A DNA stretch of 64,000 nt from Lachnoclostridium sp. An181 (GTDB lineage: Bacteria > Bacillota > Clostridia > Lachnospirales > Lachnospiraceae). Below are positions 24,749 to 34,514 of the stretch, one piece after another. How positions within the stretch are numbered: position 1 is the stretch's first letter; every line of letters starts with the position of its first letter. A program made the position numbers and the translations under genes. The stretch is from NCBI RefSeq assembly GCF_002160325.1, contig NZ_NFKJ01000006.1, positions 1 to 64,000 on the forward strand, written 5' to 3'. Below the pieces are notes generated by a model. The model did no database searches and was not told the DNA's origin. It was given only the letters and a program-made list of their open reading frames with translations.

Positions 24749-25393
24749 TTATATCATTTTTTGCAGTATATACAGAATCAGCAAATGTACGGGATAAAAA
24801 CAATAAAAAAGTTTCTGTCTTTTCCTGCCCTCTTTCCCATTGTAAGTCCATGTGAGAAATACTCCTATCACTGCATATCTCTGCCATACATTTCTAAGGC
24901 AGACATCAGCCACAACCATCCATGCACAGGAAAGCACAGTCTTTACTGCCTTCCTCTCCCTAAACCAATAAAACAGCAGCACAAGAACAACTCCTCTGAA
25001 TCCATAGTCTGCACGGATAAATTCTGCCAGCCACGATGCAAACACACACCACAACACTTTATTTGCCCCACTCTGTTCCCACTCTATCATCCAGAGCAGG
25101 CAAACGCAAATGAGCAACGTAAAAAACACATTTTGATCTTTCCATTCCAATACAGTACCTGAAAACGCCAAATCATATGGGATTTCAGAGAACAAAGCAA
25201 ATATTCCAAGTCTTTTTGCATAGCAGCGGATATCTCCTGTATGCAACACTCCCTCCACAATGAGAAAGGCAAACACCGGAAATGATATTCTTCCAATAAT
25301 CCGAAACCAGGCGCATGAGGGAAAGAACAAAATACCGACATGATCCACGACCATGGCTGCTGCCGCTGCCCATTTCAATTGGTAAGCACTCAT
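24749..25393 (-). CDS. TraX family membrane protein
   Basis: The 214-aa protein has about six to seven membrane helices, starting LKWAAAAAMVVDHVGILFF, with the conserved VDHVG motif and RISFPVFAFLIVEG that define TraX. In F plasmid TraX acetylates pilin; chromosomal Firmicutes copies have no known substrate and may acylate other surface polymers. Its ATG overlaps the end of the isoamylase-like gene by 4 nt, so both are co-translated. Confidence 0.88.
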   Translation of the reverse strand: MSAYQLKWAAAAAMVVDHVGILFFPSCAWFRIIGRISFPVFAFLIVEGVLHTGDIRCYAKRLGIFALFSEIPYDLAFSGTVLEWKDQNVFFTLLICVCLLWMIEWEQSGANKVLWCVFASWLAEFIRADYGFRGVVLVLLFYWFRERKAVKTVLSCAWMVVADVCLRNVWQRYAVIGVFLTWTYNGKEGRKRQKLFYCFYPVHLLILYILQKMI

Positions 25394-27081
25394 TCTTTGA
25401 CTGCCTGCAAGACAGCTACAGCTCTTGCTCCTACTTTGACACCGCGCTCAGATTCCAGGGGTGTCTCTTCAAACATTCCGTCCTGGGTACTCAAAAGCTG
25501 GCGCCAGTGCTCCTCTTTCGCAAGACTTGGCAAGCCAAATGTATGCTCCTCCCAGTGCATATTGTAAGCCACAAAGAGTTTTTCTTCCTTACAATAGAAA
25601 ACTCCAAGCTGACGGCTTACATACTCATCCGGCACATGCCAGGCGCTCTCTCCGTGATAGGATACATCCGGTAGGCCACAGCTTGTGCGGTCAATCCCTA
25701 AGAACTCATCTGATGGGTGAAATACTTTATATTTTTTGCGGAATGCGATCAGATTTTTGACAAAAGAAAACAACTCTTGTTCCTTTTCCAGCTTTCTCCA
25801 GTCCAACCAGCCTGTCGCATTGTCTTGGCAGTAAGCATTATTATTTCCATTTTGGGAATTTCCAAACTCATCTCCTGCAAGAATACAAGGAGTTCCTTGG
25901 GCCAGCAAAAGAAATACAAACGCATTTCTCATCTGTTTTTCTCTCATCTGGACAATTGATTTTTTCCTGCTTGGCCCCTCCACTCCGCAGTTCCAGCTAA
26001 AATTGTAATCCGGCCCGTCTTCGTTTCTCTCTCCGTTCTCTTCATTGTGTTTCCGGTCATAGGAAACCAGGTCACAGAGAGTAAAACCGTTATGGCTTGT
26101 CATATAATTAAAAACCCCATCCTGAAAGGATACTTGTTTGAGCCGTCCGATGACTTCTCCAACCATTCCCTCGTCACCTTTTAGAAATCTTCTCATGACT
26201 GCCTGGAAGGTATCCTGGTATTTCATAATCTTGATATCCTTCAAAAGTGCATCTTTTCTTACGTCCTCCGGTGAGAGCACAGCCGGATTGACGATAAAAC
26301 CATCCACATGGTATTCCAACATGTAATATCTCAGACATTCGTTCATCATATGCACAGAATATCCATACTCAAATGCCATCTCAAGGATAACCTCTATTCC
26401 GGCCTTATGGCATGCCTTCACCATATCTTTCAATTCGTTCACCGGATCTTTTGATGATGAATAGGATGCTTTTGGCGCAAAATAAAAGGCAGGCCCATAC
26501 CCCCAGTAGTTCACTTTGTCCTCCAGGCACTCCTCAAACTCATAGACCGGCATGCAGTGAATTTGGTTGATCCCCAATTCCTTTAAATATGGAATCTTCT
26601 CAATTACCCCCGCAAATGTCCCTTTCTTTTTGACTTTTGATGAACTGTGTCTTGTAAAACCTCTGACATGGAGTTCATAGGCAACCACATCCTCATATGG
26701 AATCTTCAACCATTCGTCATCTTCCCAGTCATAATCGGATGAGACAAACCTGCCACGGATTTCGTGTGCACTTCTGTCAGCCTCTTTCCCCCATATTTCT
26801 TTTCCTGCAACCGCTTTCGCACAGTTATCTGTCACGATCTCTCCATCGATCAGATAATTGTATTCATATTTTTTTATGTCGATTCCCTGAACTTCCAGAA
26901 ACCTGACGTTCCCAATTGCATCTTCTTCTTTCATTTCAAATGTATAGGCAGGTTTTGTGCTGCCCACTCTATAGAGAAGAAGACTGCATTCTTTCCCCTT
27001 TTCTGCCACAATGGAAAAATTGACTCCCCCTTCTTTTATCAAAATTCCTATCGGCAATGGGTTCCCTTTTAATCTCTTCAT
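25390..27081 (-). CDS. Isoamylase/GlgX-like GH13 protein lacking catalytic acids
   Basis: The 563-aa protein has an N-terminal CBM48-like beta domain (residues 5-110), a GH13 barrel and a C-terminal beta domain. It aligns with glycogen-debranching enzymes by VVAYELHVRGFT, VNYWGYGP, SHNGFTLCDLVSYDRKHNEENGE and LAGDEFGNSQNGNNNAYCQDN. The active site is gone: DVVxNH reads EMAFEYG (234-240), the nucleophile position GFRFDxA reads GFIVNPA (N265), the acid/base Glu motif is not found between 270 and 310, and the HD of motif IV is HN (N331). The barrel is also shortened. It is likely a glucan-binding pseudoenzyme. Coupled to traX. Confidence 0.85.
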   Translation of the reverse strand: MKRLKGNPLPIGILIKEGGVNFSIVAEKGKECSLLLYRVGSTKPAYTFEMKEEDAIGNVRFLEVQGIDIKKYEYNYLIDGEIVTDNCAKAVAGKEIWGKEADRSAHEIRGRFVSSDYDWEDDEWLKIPYEDVVAYELHVRGFTRHSSSKVKKKGTFAGVIEKIPYLKELGINQIHCMPVYEFEECLEDKVNYWGYGPAFYFAPKASYSSSKDPVNELKDMVKACHKAGIEVILEMAFEYGYSVHMMNECLRYYMLEYHVDGFIVNPAVLSPEDVRKDALLKDIKIMKYQDTFQAVMRRFLKGDEGMVGEVIGRLKQVSFQDGVFNYMTSHNGFTLCDLVSYDRKHNEENGERNEDGPDYNFSWNCGVEGPSRKKSIVQMREKQMRNAFVFLLLAQGTPCILAGDEFGNSQNGNNNAYCQDNATGWLDWRKLEKEQELFSFVKNLIAFRKKYKVFHPSDEFLGIDRTSCGLPDVSYHGESAWHVPDEYVSRQLGVFYCKEEKLFVAYNMHWEEHTFGLPSLAKEEHWRQLLSTQDGMFEETPLESERGVKVGARAVAVLQAVKE

Positions 27082-27150
27082 GTCTTTTTCCTTTCTGCTC
27101 TCGTATCATCTGATAATTCTATTATACATGATATCCTTTTGTTTTCATAG

Positions 27151-27180
27151 AAAAAGCCGCAGAAACTTCTGCAGCTTTTT
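27151..27180 (-). terminator. Terminator after the sugar-binding lipoprotein
   Basis: A hairpin with arms AAAAAGC-GCAGAA and TTCTGC-GCTTTTT follows the lipoprotein stop at 27183 on the minus strand. Confidence 0.75.
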
Positions 27181-27182
27181 CT

Positions 27183-28175
27183 CTATTGCCATCCGTCTTC
27201 TCCAAACAGATTTATATTCTCTTCATTGATATAATTGACATCCTCAAAAATCTCTTTCTCCTCAGGGCGCTCTCCGTTCAGAAGACCCTGCCCGATTTCA
27301 ACAGCCTTCTTCCCAATACTAATCGGGGACTGAGCCACTGTTCCCGCGATCAGACTGCCTTCCTCCATCATTGCCTGTTTCAGCTGTGGAGACGCGTCCA
27401 CACTGTAGATACGTATGTCATTTCTGCCAATTTCTTTTGCCGCCTGTTCGGCTCCAAGAGCAATCTGGTCATTGCCGCACATCAAGGCTTTCAATTCTGG
27501 GTGGGCCTGTAAAATTTTCTGACACTCTTCCTTTGCCTTTTCTCTGTCACCATCTGTCTCTGCCCTTCCAACAATCTCAAATCCGCAGTCAGCCTTTGCG
27601 ATTGTCTCCTCAAAGCTTTTGATTCGCTCTTTTATGGAATTGACAGCCTGACACTCCAGGATTCCTATTGCTCCGCCCTCAGAGAAATCCTCGATCATAT
27701 ATTCTCCGCACAGTTCCCCTGCCTTGAGGTTGTCAGAACCAATATATGTATCCACAGCCTCAATCTCTTTTACCTGTGTATCAATATTGATGATTTTTAC
27801 ATCTGCTTCTTTTAAAGAATTCAGGCTTGGAGTAATTTTTTCCCAATCCACCGGACTTAAAAAAATCGCCTCCACGCCTCTGTCAATCATGTTTTGAATC
27901 TGCTGTGCCTGCGTATTTGCATCCCCTTTTGGATCCTCCGTGATCAGTGTGCTGCCAAGCATCTCCACCTCGTTGCGGACTGTTCCTTCCAGCGCTTTAT
28001 AAAACGGATTATCCATCGTGATCGCAGAAAATCCATATATATGTGCCACAGGCTCTTCTTCTTTCTCTTTTGGTATTGCATTATCCTCAGGGGTTCCCAC
28101 ATTCTTTTTACACCCCATCATCATAAAAGAAAAGGCAAAAATCAAAATACATGCTTTCCATAATCTCCTTTTCAT
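27183..28175 (-). CDS. Sugar-type ABC substrate-binding lipoprotein (RbsB/LacI fold), orphan
   Basis: The 330-aa protein starts with a lipoprotein signal ending MMMGCKK, so it is anchored outside the membrane. It follows the periplasmic-binding-protein type I pattern: GFSAITMDNPFYKALEGTV, IDRGVEAIFLSPVDW, and the hinge ALMCGNDQIALGAEQAAKE. Family members bind monosaccharides or related ligands. No permease or ATPase is nearby, so it may feed a remote transporter or act as a receptor. GGGAGGA precedes the ATG. Confidence 0.88.
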   Translation of the reverse strand: MKRRLWKACILIFAFSFMMMGCKKNVGTPEDNAIPKEKEEEPVAHIYGFSAITMDNPFYKALEGTVRNEVEMLGSTLITEDPKGDANTQAQQIQNMIDRGVEAIFLSPVDWEKITPSLNSLKEADVKIINIDTQVKEIEAVDTYIGSDNLKAGELCGEYMIEDFSEGGAIGILECQAVNSIKERIKSFEETIAKADCGFEIVGRAETDGDREKAKEECQKILQAHPELKALMCGNDQIALGAEQAAKEIGRNDIRIYSVDASPQLKQAMMEEGSLIAGTVAQSPISIGKKAVEIGQGLLNGERPEEKEIFEDVNYINEENINLFGEDGWQ

Positions 28176-28336
28176 CGGTATCCTCCCATATAATAATCAC
28201 TGTCTTGTAAGTATTCAGTATTATATTCTATCCTTTTTAGGTACAAAGTCAATAGTTTTAGTTTTAACTTGCATTTCTTCCTCTTGTCTGATAGAGTAGG
28301 TTTATAATACGAATGTACAAAAAGGAGATTATTTCA

Positions 28337-28666
28337 ATGGAAAAACACGATGAAAACTGCAGCTGCGGATGCTGCGAAGACGAGGTAACCGTAACACTCT
28401 CTCTGGACAATGGACAGGATGTGGAATGCGCAGTGCTCGTCATCCTCTCTTCTGAGGAAACCGGAAATGACTACATCGCTCTTCTTCCTCTTGATGAAAA
28501 TGGAGAGCAGGCCGGAGACGATGTTTACCTCTACCGCTATATTGAGCATGCAGACAGTGAACCTGAACTTGAAAACATTGAAGAAGACGATGAATACGAA
28601 ATCGCCGCGGATTTGTTTGACCAGTGGCTCGATGAGATGGAGTTTGAAGAATCAACACAAGAGTAA
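28337..28666 (+). CDS. DUF1292 family protein
   Basis: The 109-aa acidic protein has an N-terminal cluster CSCGCC, then VTVTLSLDNGQDVECAVL and YIALLPLDENGE, the core of DUF1292. The family is widespread in Firmicutes, often near yrzB/yrrK genes, and has no proven role. The ATG at 28337 follows AAGGAG. Its 3' end overlaps the convergent helicase gene by 15 nt. Confidence 0.88.
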   Translation: MEKHDENCSCGCCEDEVTVTLSLDNGQDVECAVLVILSSEETGNDYIALLPLDENGEQAGDDVYLYRYIEHADSEPELENIEEDDEYEIAADLFDQWLDEMEFEESTQE

Positions 28667-30487
28667 TTCCTCTACGAAACGGGAAGGATATCGGTCCTTT
28701 CCGTTTTTTGTTTTTACATAACTAACGACAAGATTTCGCTTTGCTCTTGTCATCGCCACATAGAAAAGTCTTCTCTCCTCCTCAATCTCTGCTTTTACTT
28801 CCGCTTTTTTGTAAGGAATGATGTCCTCATTGGCATGCATCAAAAACACTCTGTCAAATTCCAGCCCTTTTGCCCCGTGCATGGTCAGGATTCTCACGGC
28901 ATCTTCTTTTTCCTGATAATGTTTTGCCCACTCTTTCATTTCCTGGCCATACCTTTCAATATGTACAAACCATTCTTCAATTGTCCCAAACTGCTTGGAA
29001 CGCTCCTGCACCTCATCAAGCCTCTCGTACAGTTCATCCTTTTTGATACCCCTGGACTTTGCGTACTCTCTCAAATACTCATCATAGCCTACTGTTTTTC
29101 GGATATAACGGATGGCCGCATATGGGGTCATCTTCTGCAGCAGCTTTAAATCCCACTCCAGCTGATCGATCCTTTTTTGCATCCAGTCCTTATCGCAGTA
29201 AAATCTGCGGATTTCTTCAAAGGAAAAAATACTTCCGTCGACACAGCCACGCTCCAGATAACGTAAAGGCTTATTCATCACAGAAAATAAATCTTTCCTC
29301 TCTCTGCCTCCTATGGCCATGCGAAGATAGCTTTGTATATCTTTTGCCGTAAAATGTTCGTACATATTCGGAATGAACTCCTTCATCCAAAACGGAATTC
29401 CTCGCTCCATCAAGACTTCTGTGAGTACCCCTGCATCTTTATTCGTCCGGAACAGTGCTGCCATTTCTCTGTAAGGGGTTCCTGACTCATAGGCCTTCTC
29501 TATTCTGTTGGCAACAAAGGTTGCCTCCTCGGACGCATCCCTCACTTCCTGAATATGCACGGTATCCCCTCTTTCTCCGGGCGCAGCGATCTTCTTTTGA
29601 TATCTGTTCTCATTGTTCTCTATGACCCGCGCTGCAGCGCTCGCTATCGATTTTGTAGAACGGAAATTCTGGTCCAGAATCCACTTTTTCGCCCCCGGAT
29701 AATCTTTCTCAAAATTCAGGATAATCTCCGGCCTTGCCCCGCGGAATCCGTAGATAGACTGATCATCATCTCCGACCACAAAAAGATTATTAAAAGGTGC
29801 AGCCAAAAGACGGATCGTATCGTACTGTATCTGATTGATATCCTGAAATTCATCCACCAGGATATATCGGAATTTTTTCCTCCAAAGATTCAACACATCC
29901 TCCCTTGTGCGGAACAATTCATAGCAAGTAGTTAAAATATCGTCAAAATCCAGCTTTCTCTTCTGTTTTCTCTTTCTCTCATAAGAGGTATACACTTTCA
30001 GAAAATTTTCTTTTCCGCACGTATGGCATTCATACTCTTTTGGATTTAGTCTGTTGTTTTTTATCAGACTGATCTCATTGACAATGCCCTCCACAAATTC
30101 CTTTTCTTCTTCAGCCTCTATCTTCTCCTGGGCCAGTGTTTCACAGATCATAGCTCTTTTTTCTTCCTCGGAAAGAATGTTACCCGCATCCATCCGGTAC
30201 GCCCATTTTAGTATTCCGTAATATACCCCGTGAAAGGTGCCAAAAGTAACCCCCTTTTTTCCATTTTTGAGGGAAAGGAATCTTTCCTTCATCTCCCTTG
30301 CCGCTGCCTTTGTAAACGTCACAACAAGAATGTCCTCTGGCGGGACTTTGTATTGTTTTATCAGATATTCAATCCTCTTTACAATGGTAAGTGTTTTCCC
30401 GGATCCTGGTCCTGCCAATACAAGGCATGCCCCGTCTTTGTGTGTGACTGCTTTCTTTTGAATGTCGCTTAACTCCAAATCTTCCAC
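28652..30487 (-). CDS. UvrD/REP family DNA helicase
   Basis: The 611-aa superfamily-1 helicase has motif I GPGSGKT, motif II VDEFQDIN, motif III VVGDDDQSIYGFRGA, motif V LTMHGAKGLEFD and motif VI RRLFYVAMTRAKRN. It is shorter than PcrA (about 740) and lacks the PcrA C-terminal RNA-polymerase-binding tail, so it is a PcrA-like paralogue probably used in DNA repair. The terminator hairpin of the DUF1292 gene lies inside its last codons. Confidence 0.92.
   Translation of the reverse strand: MEDLELSDIQKKAVTHKDGACLVLAGPGSGKTLTIVKRIEYLIKQYKVPPEDILVVTFTKAAAREMKERFLSLKNGKKGVTFGTFHGVYYGILKWAYRMDAGNILSEEEKRAMICETLAQEKIEAEEEKEFVEGIVNEISLIKNNRLNPKEYECHTCGKENFLKVYTSYERKRKQKRKLDFDDILTTCYELFRTREDVLNLWRKKFRYILVDEFQDINQIQYDTIRLLAAPFNNLFVVGDDDQSIYGFRGARPEIILNFEKDYPGAKKWILDQNFRSTKSIASAAARVIENNENRYQKKIAAPGERGDTVHIQEVRDASEEATFVANRIEKAYESGTPYREMAALFRTNKDAGVLTEVLMERGIPFWMKEFIPNMYEHFTAKDIQSYLRMAIGGRERKDLFSVMNKPLRYLERGCVDGSIFSFEEIRRFYCDKDWMQKRIDQLEWDLKLLQKMTPYAAIRYIRKTVGYDEYLREYAKSRGIKKDELYERLDEVQERSKQFGTIEEWFVHIERYGQEMKEWAKHYQEKEDAVRILTMHGAKGLEFDRVFLMHANEDIIPYKKAEVKAEIEEERRLFYVAMTRAKRNLVVSYVKTKNGKDRYPSRFVEELLLC
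28677..28709 (+). terminator. Terminator of the DUF1292 gene, inside the helicase 3' end
   Basis: Arms AAACGGGAAGGA and TCCTTTCCGTTT with a T run lie 11 nt after the DUF1292 stop. The sequence also codes for the helicase C-terminus on the other strand. Confidence 0.75.
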
Positions 30488-30552
30488 CTTTCCATGAATC
30501 AGAAGGGGCGCTGCACCAAACTGGCAGCACCCTCTTCTTTTCGTCTCTTTTT

Positions 30553-32004
30553 TTATTTGCTTAACAGTTCAATTCCTTTGCGGATACGGGCAAGGGATTC
30601 CTCTTTTCCGATAATCTCCATAATCTCTGTGGCACCTCCCGGTGTATTCTGCTTTCCGGACACCGCTGTCCGGATCGGCCACATCACGTATCCGTTTTTG
30701 CATCCTTTTTCCGCCACATACTGTTTCAATCGCTCAAACAAAGCATCATTGCTGTAATCTTCCTGCTCTTCAAAGATCGGGAGAAGTTCTTTTAGCACTT
30801 CCAGAGACGACTCCTCTGTTGTCTTCATCTTCTTATGCGCATACATTGCCGTATCATACTCTGGCAGCTCTTCAAAGAAATCCACCAGCTCTTTGATGTC
30901 AGGGAATACTTCAATTCTTGTCTTCACAAGGGCTGCTATCTTCTTGAGATCATAATCTTTTGTGATACACTCCTCAAGATACGGTTTTGCCATCTCGTAA
31001 AATCTGTCAAAATCCATGGCCTTTAAATATTCGCTATTCATCCATTTCAGTTTTACAATATCAAAGACAGCCGGAGATTTGCTGATATGATGATAATCAA
31101 AAGCTTTTACCAGCTCTTCCAGAGAAAAAATCTCTGTATTGTCAGAAGGGCTCCATCCAAGCAAAGCCACATAATTGACAACTGCCTCTGAGACAAATCC
31201 CTGTTCGATCAAATCCTCATAGGAGGAATGCCCGCTTCGTTTGCTCAGTTTTTTGTGCTCTTCGTTTGTGATCAACGGGCAATGGACATAGACAGGTACT
31301 TCCCATCCAAAAGCCTCATACAGACGATTGTATTTCGGAGCTGAGGAGAGGTATTCATTTCCTCTCACAACATGCGTAATTTTCTGAAGATGATCATCCA
31401 CTACGTTTGCAAAATTATATGTTGGATATCCGTCAGACTTTATAAGGATCATGTCATCCAGCTCGCTGTTATCCACTGTGATATCTCCGTAAATCTCATC
31501 GTGGAACGTTGTCGTTCCCTCTGTCGGCATATTGATACGGATGACATACGGTTTGCCAGCTGCAAGATTTGCCTCAATCTCCTCTTTGCTAAGATGCAGG
31601 CAGTGCTTGTCATAGGCAACGATCTCTTCACCGTTGACTGTCCTTTTTAAGGAATCCAGCCTTTCTTTGTCACAAAAACAGTAGTAGGCATCTCCCTGCT
31701 CGATCAACTGTTTTGCGTATTTCAAATACAATCCCTGTGCGTTTCTCTCGCTCTGAACATATGGTCCGTATTCCCCTTCCATATCCGGGCCCTCATCATG
31801 TTTCAGTCCTGTTTTTTCCAGTGTTCGATATATAATATCAAGAGCGCCCTCTACATAACGCTCCTGGTCCGTATCCTCAATGCGGAGCACAAAATCTCCA
31901 TCTTCATGCTTTGCGATCAAATATGCATAGAGCGCTGTTCTCAGATTTCCTACATGCATCCTTCCGGTAGGGCTTGGGGCAAATCTTGTTCTTACTTTAC
32001 TCAT
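30553..32004 (-). CDS. gltX: Glutamyl-tRNA synthetase
   Basis: The 483-aa class I synthetase charges tRNA-Glu (and tRNA-Gln in organisms that use the amidotransferase). HIGH-type motif [13 protein letters not shown] and KMSKS-type KLSKRSGH are present, followed by an alpha-helical anticodon-binding domain. The start at 32004 follows GGAG. No T-box was seen upstream. It lies 51 nt upstream of the helicase on the same strand (transcription order gltX then helicase). Confidence 0.97.
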   Translation of the reverse strand: MSKVRTRFAPSPTGRMHVGNLRTALYAYLIAKHEDGDFVLRIEDTDQERYVEGALDIIYRTLEKTGLKHDEGPDMEGEYGPYVQSERNAQGLYLKYAKQLIEQGDAYYCFCDKERLDSLKRTVNGEEIVAYDKHCLHLSKEEIEANLAAGKPYVIRINMPTEGTTTFHDEIYGDITVDNSELDDMILIKSDGYPTYNFANVVDDHLQKITHVVRGNEYLSSAPKYNRLYEAFGWEVPVYVHCPLITNEEHKKLSKRSGHSSYEDLIEQGFVSEAVVNYVALLGWSPSDNTEIFSLEELVKAFDYHHISKSPAVFDIVKLKWMNSEYLKAMDFDRFYEMAKPYLEECITKDYDLKKIAALVKTRIEVFPDIKELVDFFEELPEYDTAMYAHKKMKTTEESSLEVLKELLPIFEEQEDYSNDALFERLKQYVAEKGCKNGYVMWPIRTAVSGKQNTPGGATEIMEIIGKEESLARIRKGIELLSK

Positions 32005-32107
32005 TTTCTCCACTCCTAATTCAGTATTAAGGCCAAAGAGCCTCATTGCTTATCATTATATAATATTCCTCCTCTCTTTTCCAGTAAGAATTTCTTGTAT
32101 ATCAAAA

Positions 32108-32149
32108 ATGGCACTGTACAAAATCCCTGACAGGATCGCACAGTGCCAT
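32108..32149 (-). terminator. Terminator after the Sir2-like gene
   Basis: Perfect arms ATGGCACTGT and ACAGTGCCAT enclose a 22-nt loop, located between the Sir2-like stop (32167) and gltX on the minus strand. Confidence 0.65.
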
Positions 32150-32166
32150 CACATGCTTATTCTTCT

Positions 32167-32934
32167 CTAATCGTTTCTTTTCTTTTTCATATAGGTTATA
32201 AGCTCCTCAAGAGTGTCATCCACTCGCTGATTTATGACCATATCCGCCAACTTGTCCGAGTAATGCGGATACAGAGTGATCAGGATCAGTTTCGAGCCCT
32301 CATAGTAGCCGGTCAGCTGCCTGCAAAGTGCAGAAGACAATTTTGTTCCCAGTACGAGCAGTACATCCGCCTTGGATACTTCCTCCGCAGCTCTGGTGAT
32401 CACGCTGTTATCCACCTGTTCTCCAAACAATACAATATCCGGCTTGATCGGAGTATTGCACACTTCACACAACGGAACTTTTGTTGAATCACGAATATAT
32501 TCCATTGGATATGCTTTGCCACAATGAGGACAATGGTTGTTGTATACACTTCCATGCAAATTAATGACATTTTTACACCCTGCCCTCTGCGGAAGTCCAA
32601 AAATCCTTCTCGTGATAATCTGTCCAACCAGTCCTTCATCCTCCATCTCTTTTAAGATCTGAAATCCTTTTCCAGGCGGAATATCCAAAGGTTTCAGAAT
32701 CTCATTCCGATAAAAATCAAAGAATAGTTCTTTTCTCGTAGAATAGAAAGAACTGTGGAGCAACTCTTCAAGGGAATATCCATACTTTTGCTCAATATCA
32801 TAAGAGATATCTCCATCTCTTAAGGCTGGATACCCGCTCTCGATAATCATACCATAGCCGCTCAGGACAACTGTATACTTACTGTTCTCGAGTATTTCTG
32901 CCAATTTCTCCAATACCTTTTTTTCCAATGCCAT
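32167..32934 (-). CDS. Sir2-family protein with degenerate NAD pocket
   Basis: The 255-aa protein keeps the sirtuin scaffold: the zinc ribbon CPHC (135,138) and CEVC (156,159), H127 in NLHGS, PDIVLFGE and LGTKLSS. The cofactor motifs are changed: GAGISxxSGIPDFR reads SGYGMIIESGYPALR, losing the Asp of DFR, and TQNIDGLH reads TRRIFGLP (108-115), losing the Asn and Asp that hold nicotinamide ribose. Deacetylase activity is doubtful; an ADP-ribose-binding or regulatory role is possible. Own promoter and terminator are likely. Confidence 0.78.
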   Translation of the reverse strand: MALEKKVLEKLAEILENSKYTVVLSGYGMIIESGYPALRDGDISYDIEQKYGYSLEELLHSSFYSTRKELFFDFYRNEILKPLDIPPGKGFQILKEMEDEGLVGQIITRRIFGLPQRAGCKNVINLHGSVYNNHCPHCGKAYPMEYIRDSTKVPLCEVCNTPIKPDIVLFGEQVDNSVITRAAEEVSKADVLLVLGTKLSSALCRQLTGYYEGSKLILITLYPHYSDKLADMVINQRVDDTLEELITYMKKKRND

Positions 32935-33118
32935 ACAGTTCCCACCTTCCTGTTTTAAATTATTTCCATTTTACCACATATAGTAATTATGTTCAATATT
33001 TGATCTAAAGCATTTGATTTTTTATGTATTTTTCACAGTATCATTGGAAAACTTTACAAGTTTTTTATTTGTATTATAATAATAGGGTAGATTTTATCAG
33101 GAAAAGAGGTTGCATCAT

Positions 33119-34471
33119 ATGAACTCAGAACATAATTTCGGCACAGGAAGTATCTGGAAAAACATCATGTCCCTTGCCATTCCCATGACCATTGCCCAGC
33201 TTATCAATGTACTGTACAGTGTTGTGGACCGCATCTATATCGGACATATCCCAGATGCCTCCACACAGGCTCTGACAGGCATTGGTCTGACCTTGCCGAT
33301 CATCACCATTATCACTGCGTTTGCAAATCTTTTCGGAATGGGTGGGGCTCCTCTCTTTTCCATCGCCAGGGGCGCTGGTGAAGACGAACGGGCAAAAAAA
33401 ATCATGGGCACCTCCTTCTCCATGCTGGTGCTCACTTCCTTTGTTCTCATGGCAGTGTTCTTTATCTGGAAACGACCTCTTCTCATTCTTTTCGGAGCCA
33501 GCAGCTCCACTTTACCTTATGCGGACAGTTATCTGAATATTTATCTTTTCGGAACTTTGTTTGTCATGGTAAGCCTGGGGATGAACAGCTTTATCAATGC
33601 CCAGGGGTTCGGCCGTACTGGTATGTGTACAGTCCTTATTGGTGCTGTTATGAATATTATTTTGGACCCGGTCTTTATCTTTGTTTTCCATATGGGTGTA
33701 GAAGGAGCAGCCATTGCGACCGTGATTTCCCAGGGAGTTTCTTCTGTCTTTGTTTTCTCTTTTCTGCGCGGGAAAAAAACTCTGTTTCAGCTTACAAAGT
33801 CTTCTGTCAAAATTGAAATTTCTTTGTTAAAAGAAATTTCCGGGTTGGGACTTTCCGGGTTTGTAATGTCAGTCACCAATGGCTCTGTACAAATTGTGTG
33901 CAATGCAGTACTCTCCCGTTTTGGAGGGGATTTGTATGTTGGAATCATGACCGTATTAAACTCTGTGAGGGAACTGATCACCATGCCTGTCACCGGCCTT
34001 ACCAATGCTGCCCAGCCGGTGATTGGATTCAACTACGGAGCCGGGGAATACAAAAGAGTGAAATCAGCCATCCGTTTTATGTCTGTATTCTGTATTGTCT
34101 TTACAACTCTGATGTGGGCTTTCCTTTTCTTTTTCCCGCAGGGATTCATCCATCTATTCAACAGTGACCCTGCTCTTTTAAAAGAAGGCGTGCCTGCAAT
34201 GAAACTTTACTTTTTCGGCATCTTTATGATGTCACTGCAGTTTTCCGGCCAATCCACCTTTGTTGCTCTTGGTAAATCAAAACAGGCGGTTTTCTTCTCC
34301 CTGTTTCGCAAAGTCATTATTGTCATACCACTCACGCTTTTTCTTCCGTCACTTTTCAATCTTGGAACAGACGGCGTCTTCCTTGCAGAGCCAATTTCCA
34401 ACTTTATCGGCGGAAGTGCCAGCTTTTTCACCATGTATTTCACAGTCTGGAGAAAGTTGCCAAACCGTTAA
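33119..34471 (+). CDS. MATE family efflux transporter
   Basis: The 450-aa protein has 12 predicted helices and exports drugs or metabolites in exchange for Na+ or H+. Family features are MSLAIPMTIAQLINVLYSVVDRIYIGH, GMNSFINAQGFGRTGM and the second-half QPVIGFNYGAGEYKR. AGAGG precedes the ATG at 33119, and a TATAAT-like box lies in the upstream TTGTATTATAATAATAGG. Single-gene unit. Confidence 0.92.
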   Translation: MNSEHNFGTGSIWKNIMSLAIPMTIAQLINVLYSVVDRIYIGHIPDASTQALTGIGLTLPIITIITAFANLFGMGGAPLFSIARGAGEDERAKKIMGTSFSMLVLTSFVLMAVFFIWKRPLLILFGASSSTLPYADSYLNIYLFGTLFVMVSLGMNSFINAQGFGRTGMCTVLIGAVMNIILDPVFIFVFHMGVEGAAIATVISQGVSSVFVFSFLRGKKTLFQLTKSSVKIEISLLKEISGLGLSGFVMSVTNGSVQIVCNAVLSRFGGDLYVGIMTVLNSVRELITMPVTGLTNAAQPVIGFNYGAGEYKRVKSAIRFMSVFCIVFTTLMWAFLFFFPQGFIHLFNSDPALLKEGVPAMKLYFFGIFMMSLQFSGQSTFVALGKSKQAVFFSLFRKVIIVIPLTLFLPSLFNLGTDGVFLAEPISNFIGGSASFFTMYFTVWRKLPNR

Positions 34472-34497
34472 AAAAGGATGCTTTACGCATCCTTTTT
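34471..34497 (+). terminator. Terminator after the MATE gene
   Basis: Hairpin AAAAAGGATG-cttta-CGCATCCTTTTT directly after the stop codon, with T runs suited to both strands. Confidence 0.85.
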
Positions 34498-34514
34498 TTT
34501 ATCCATTCCTGCTG

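Noticed and set aside
32005-32166. T-box leader before gltX
   Set aside because: No T-box sequence or specifier stem is visible; only the terminator of the Sir2-like gene is present.
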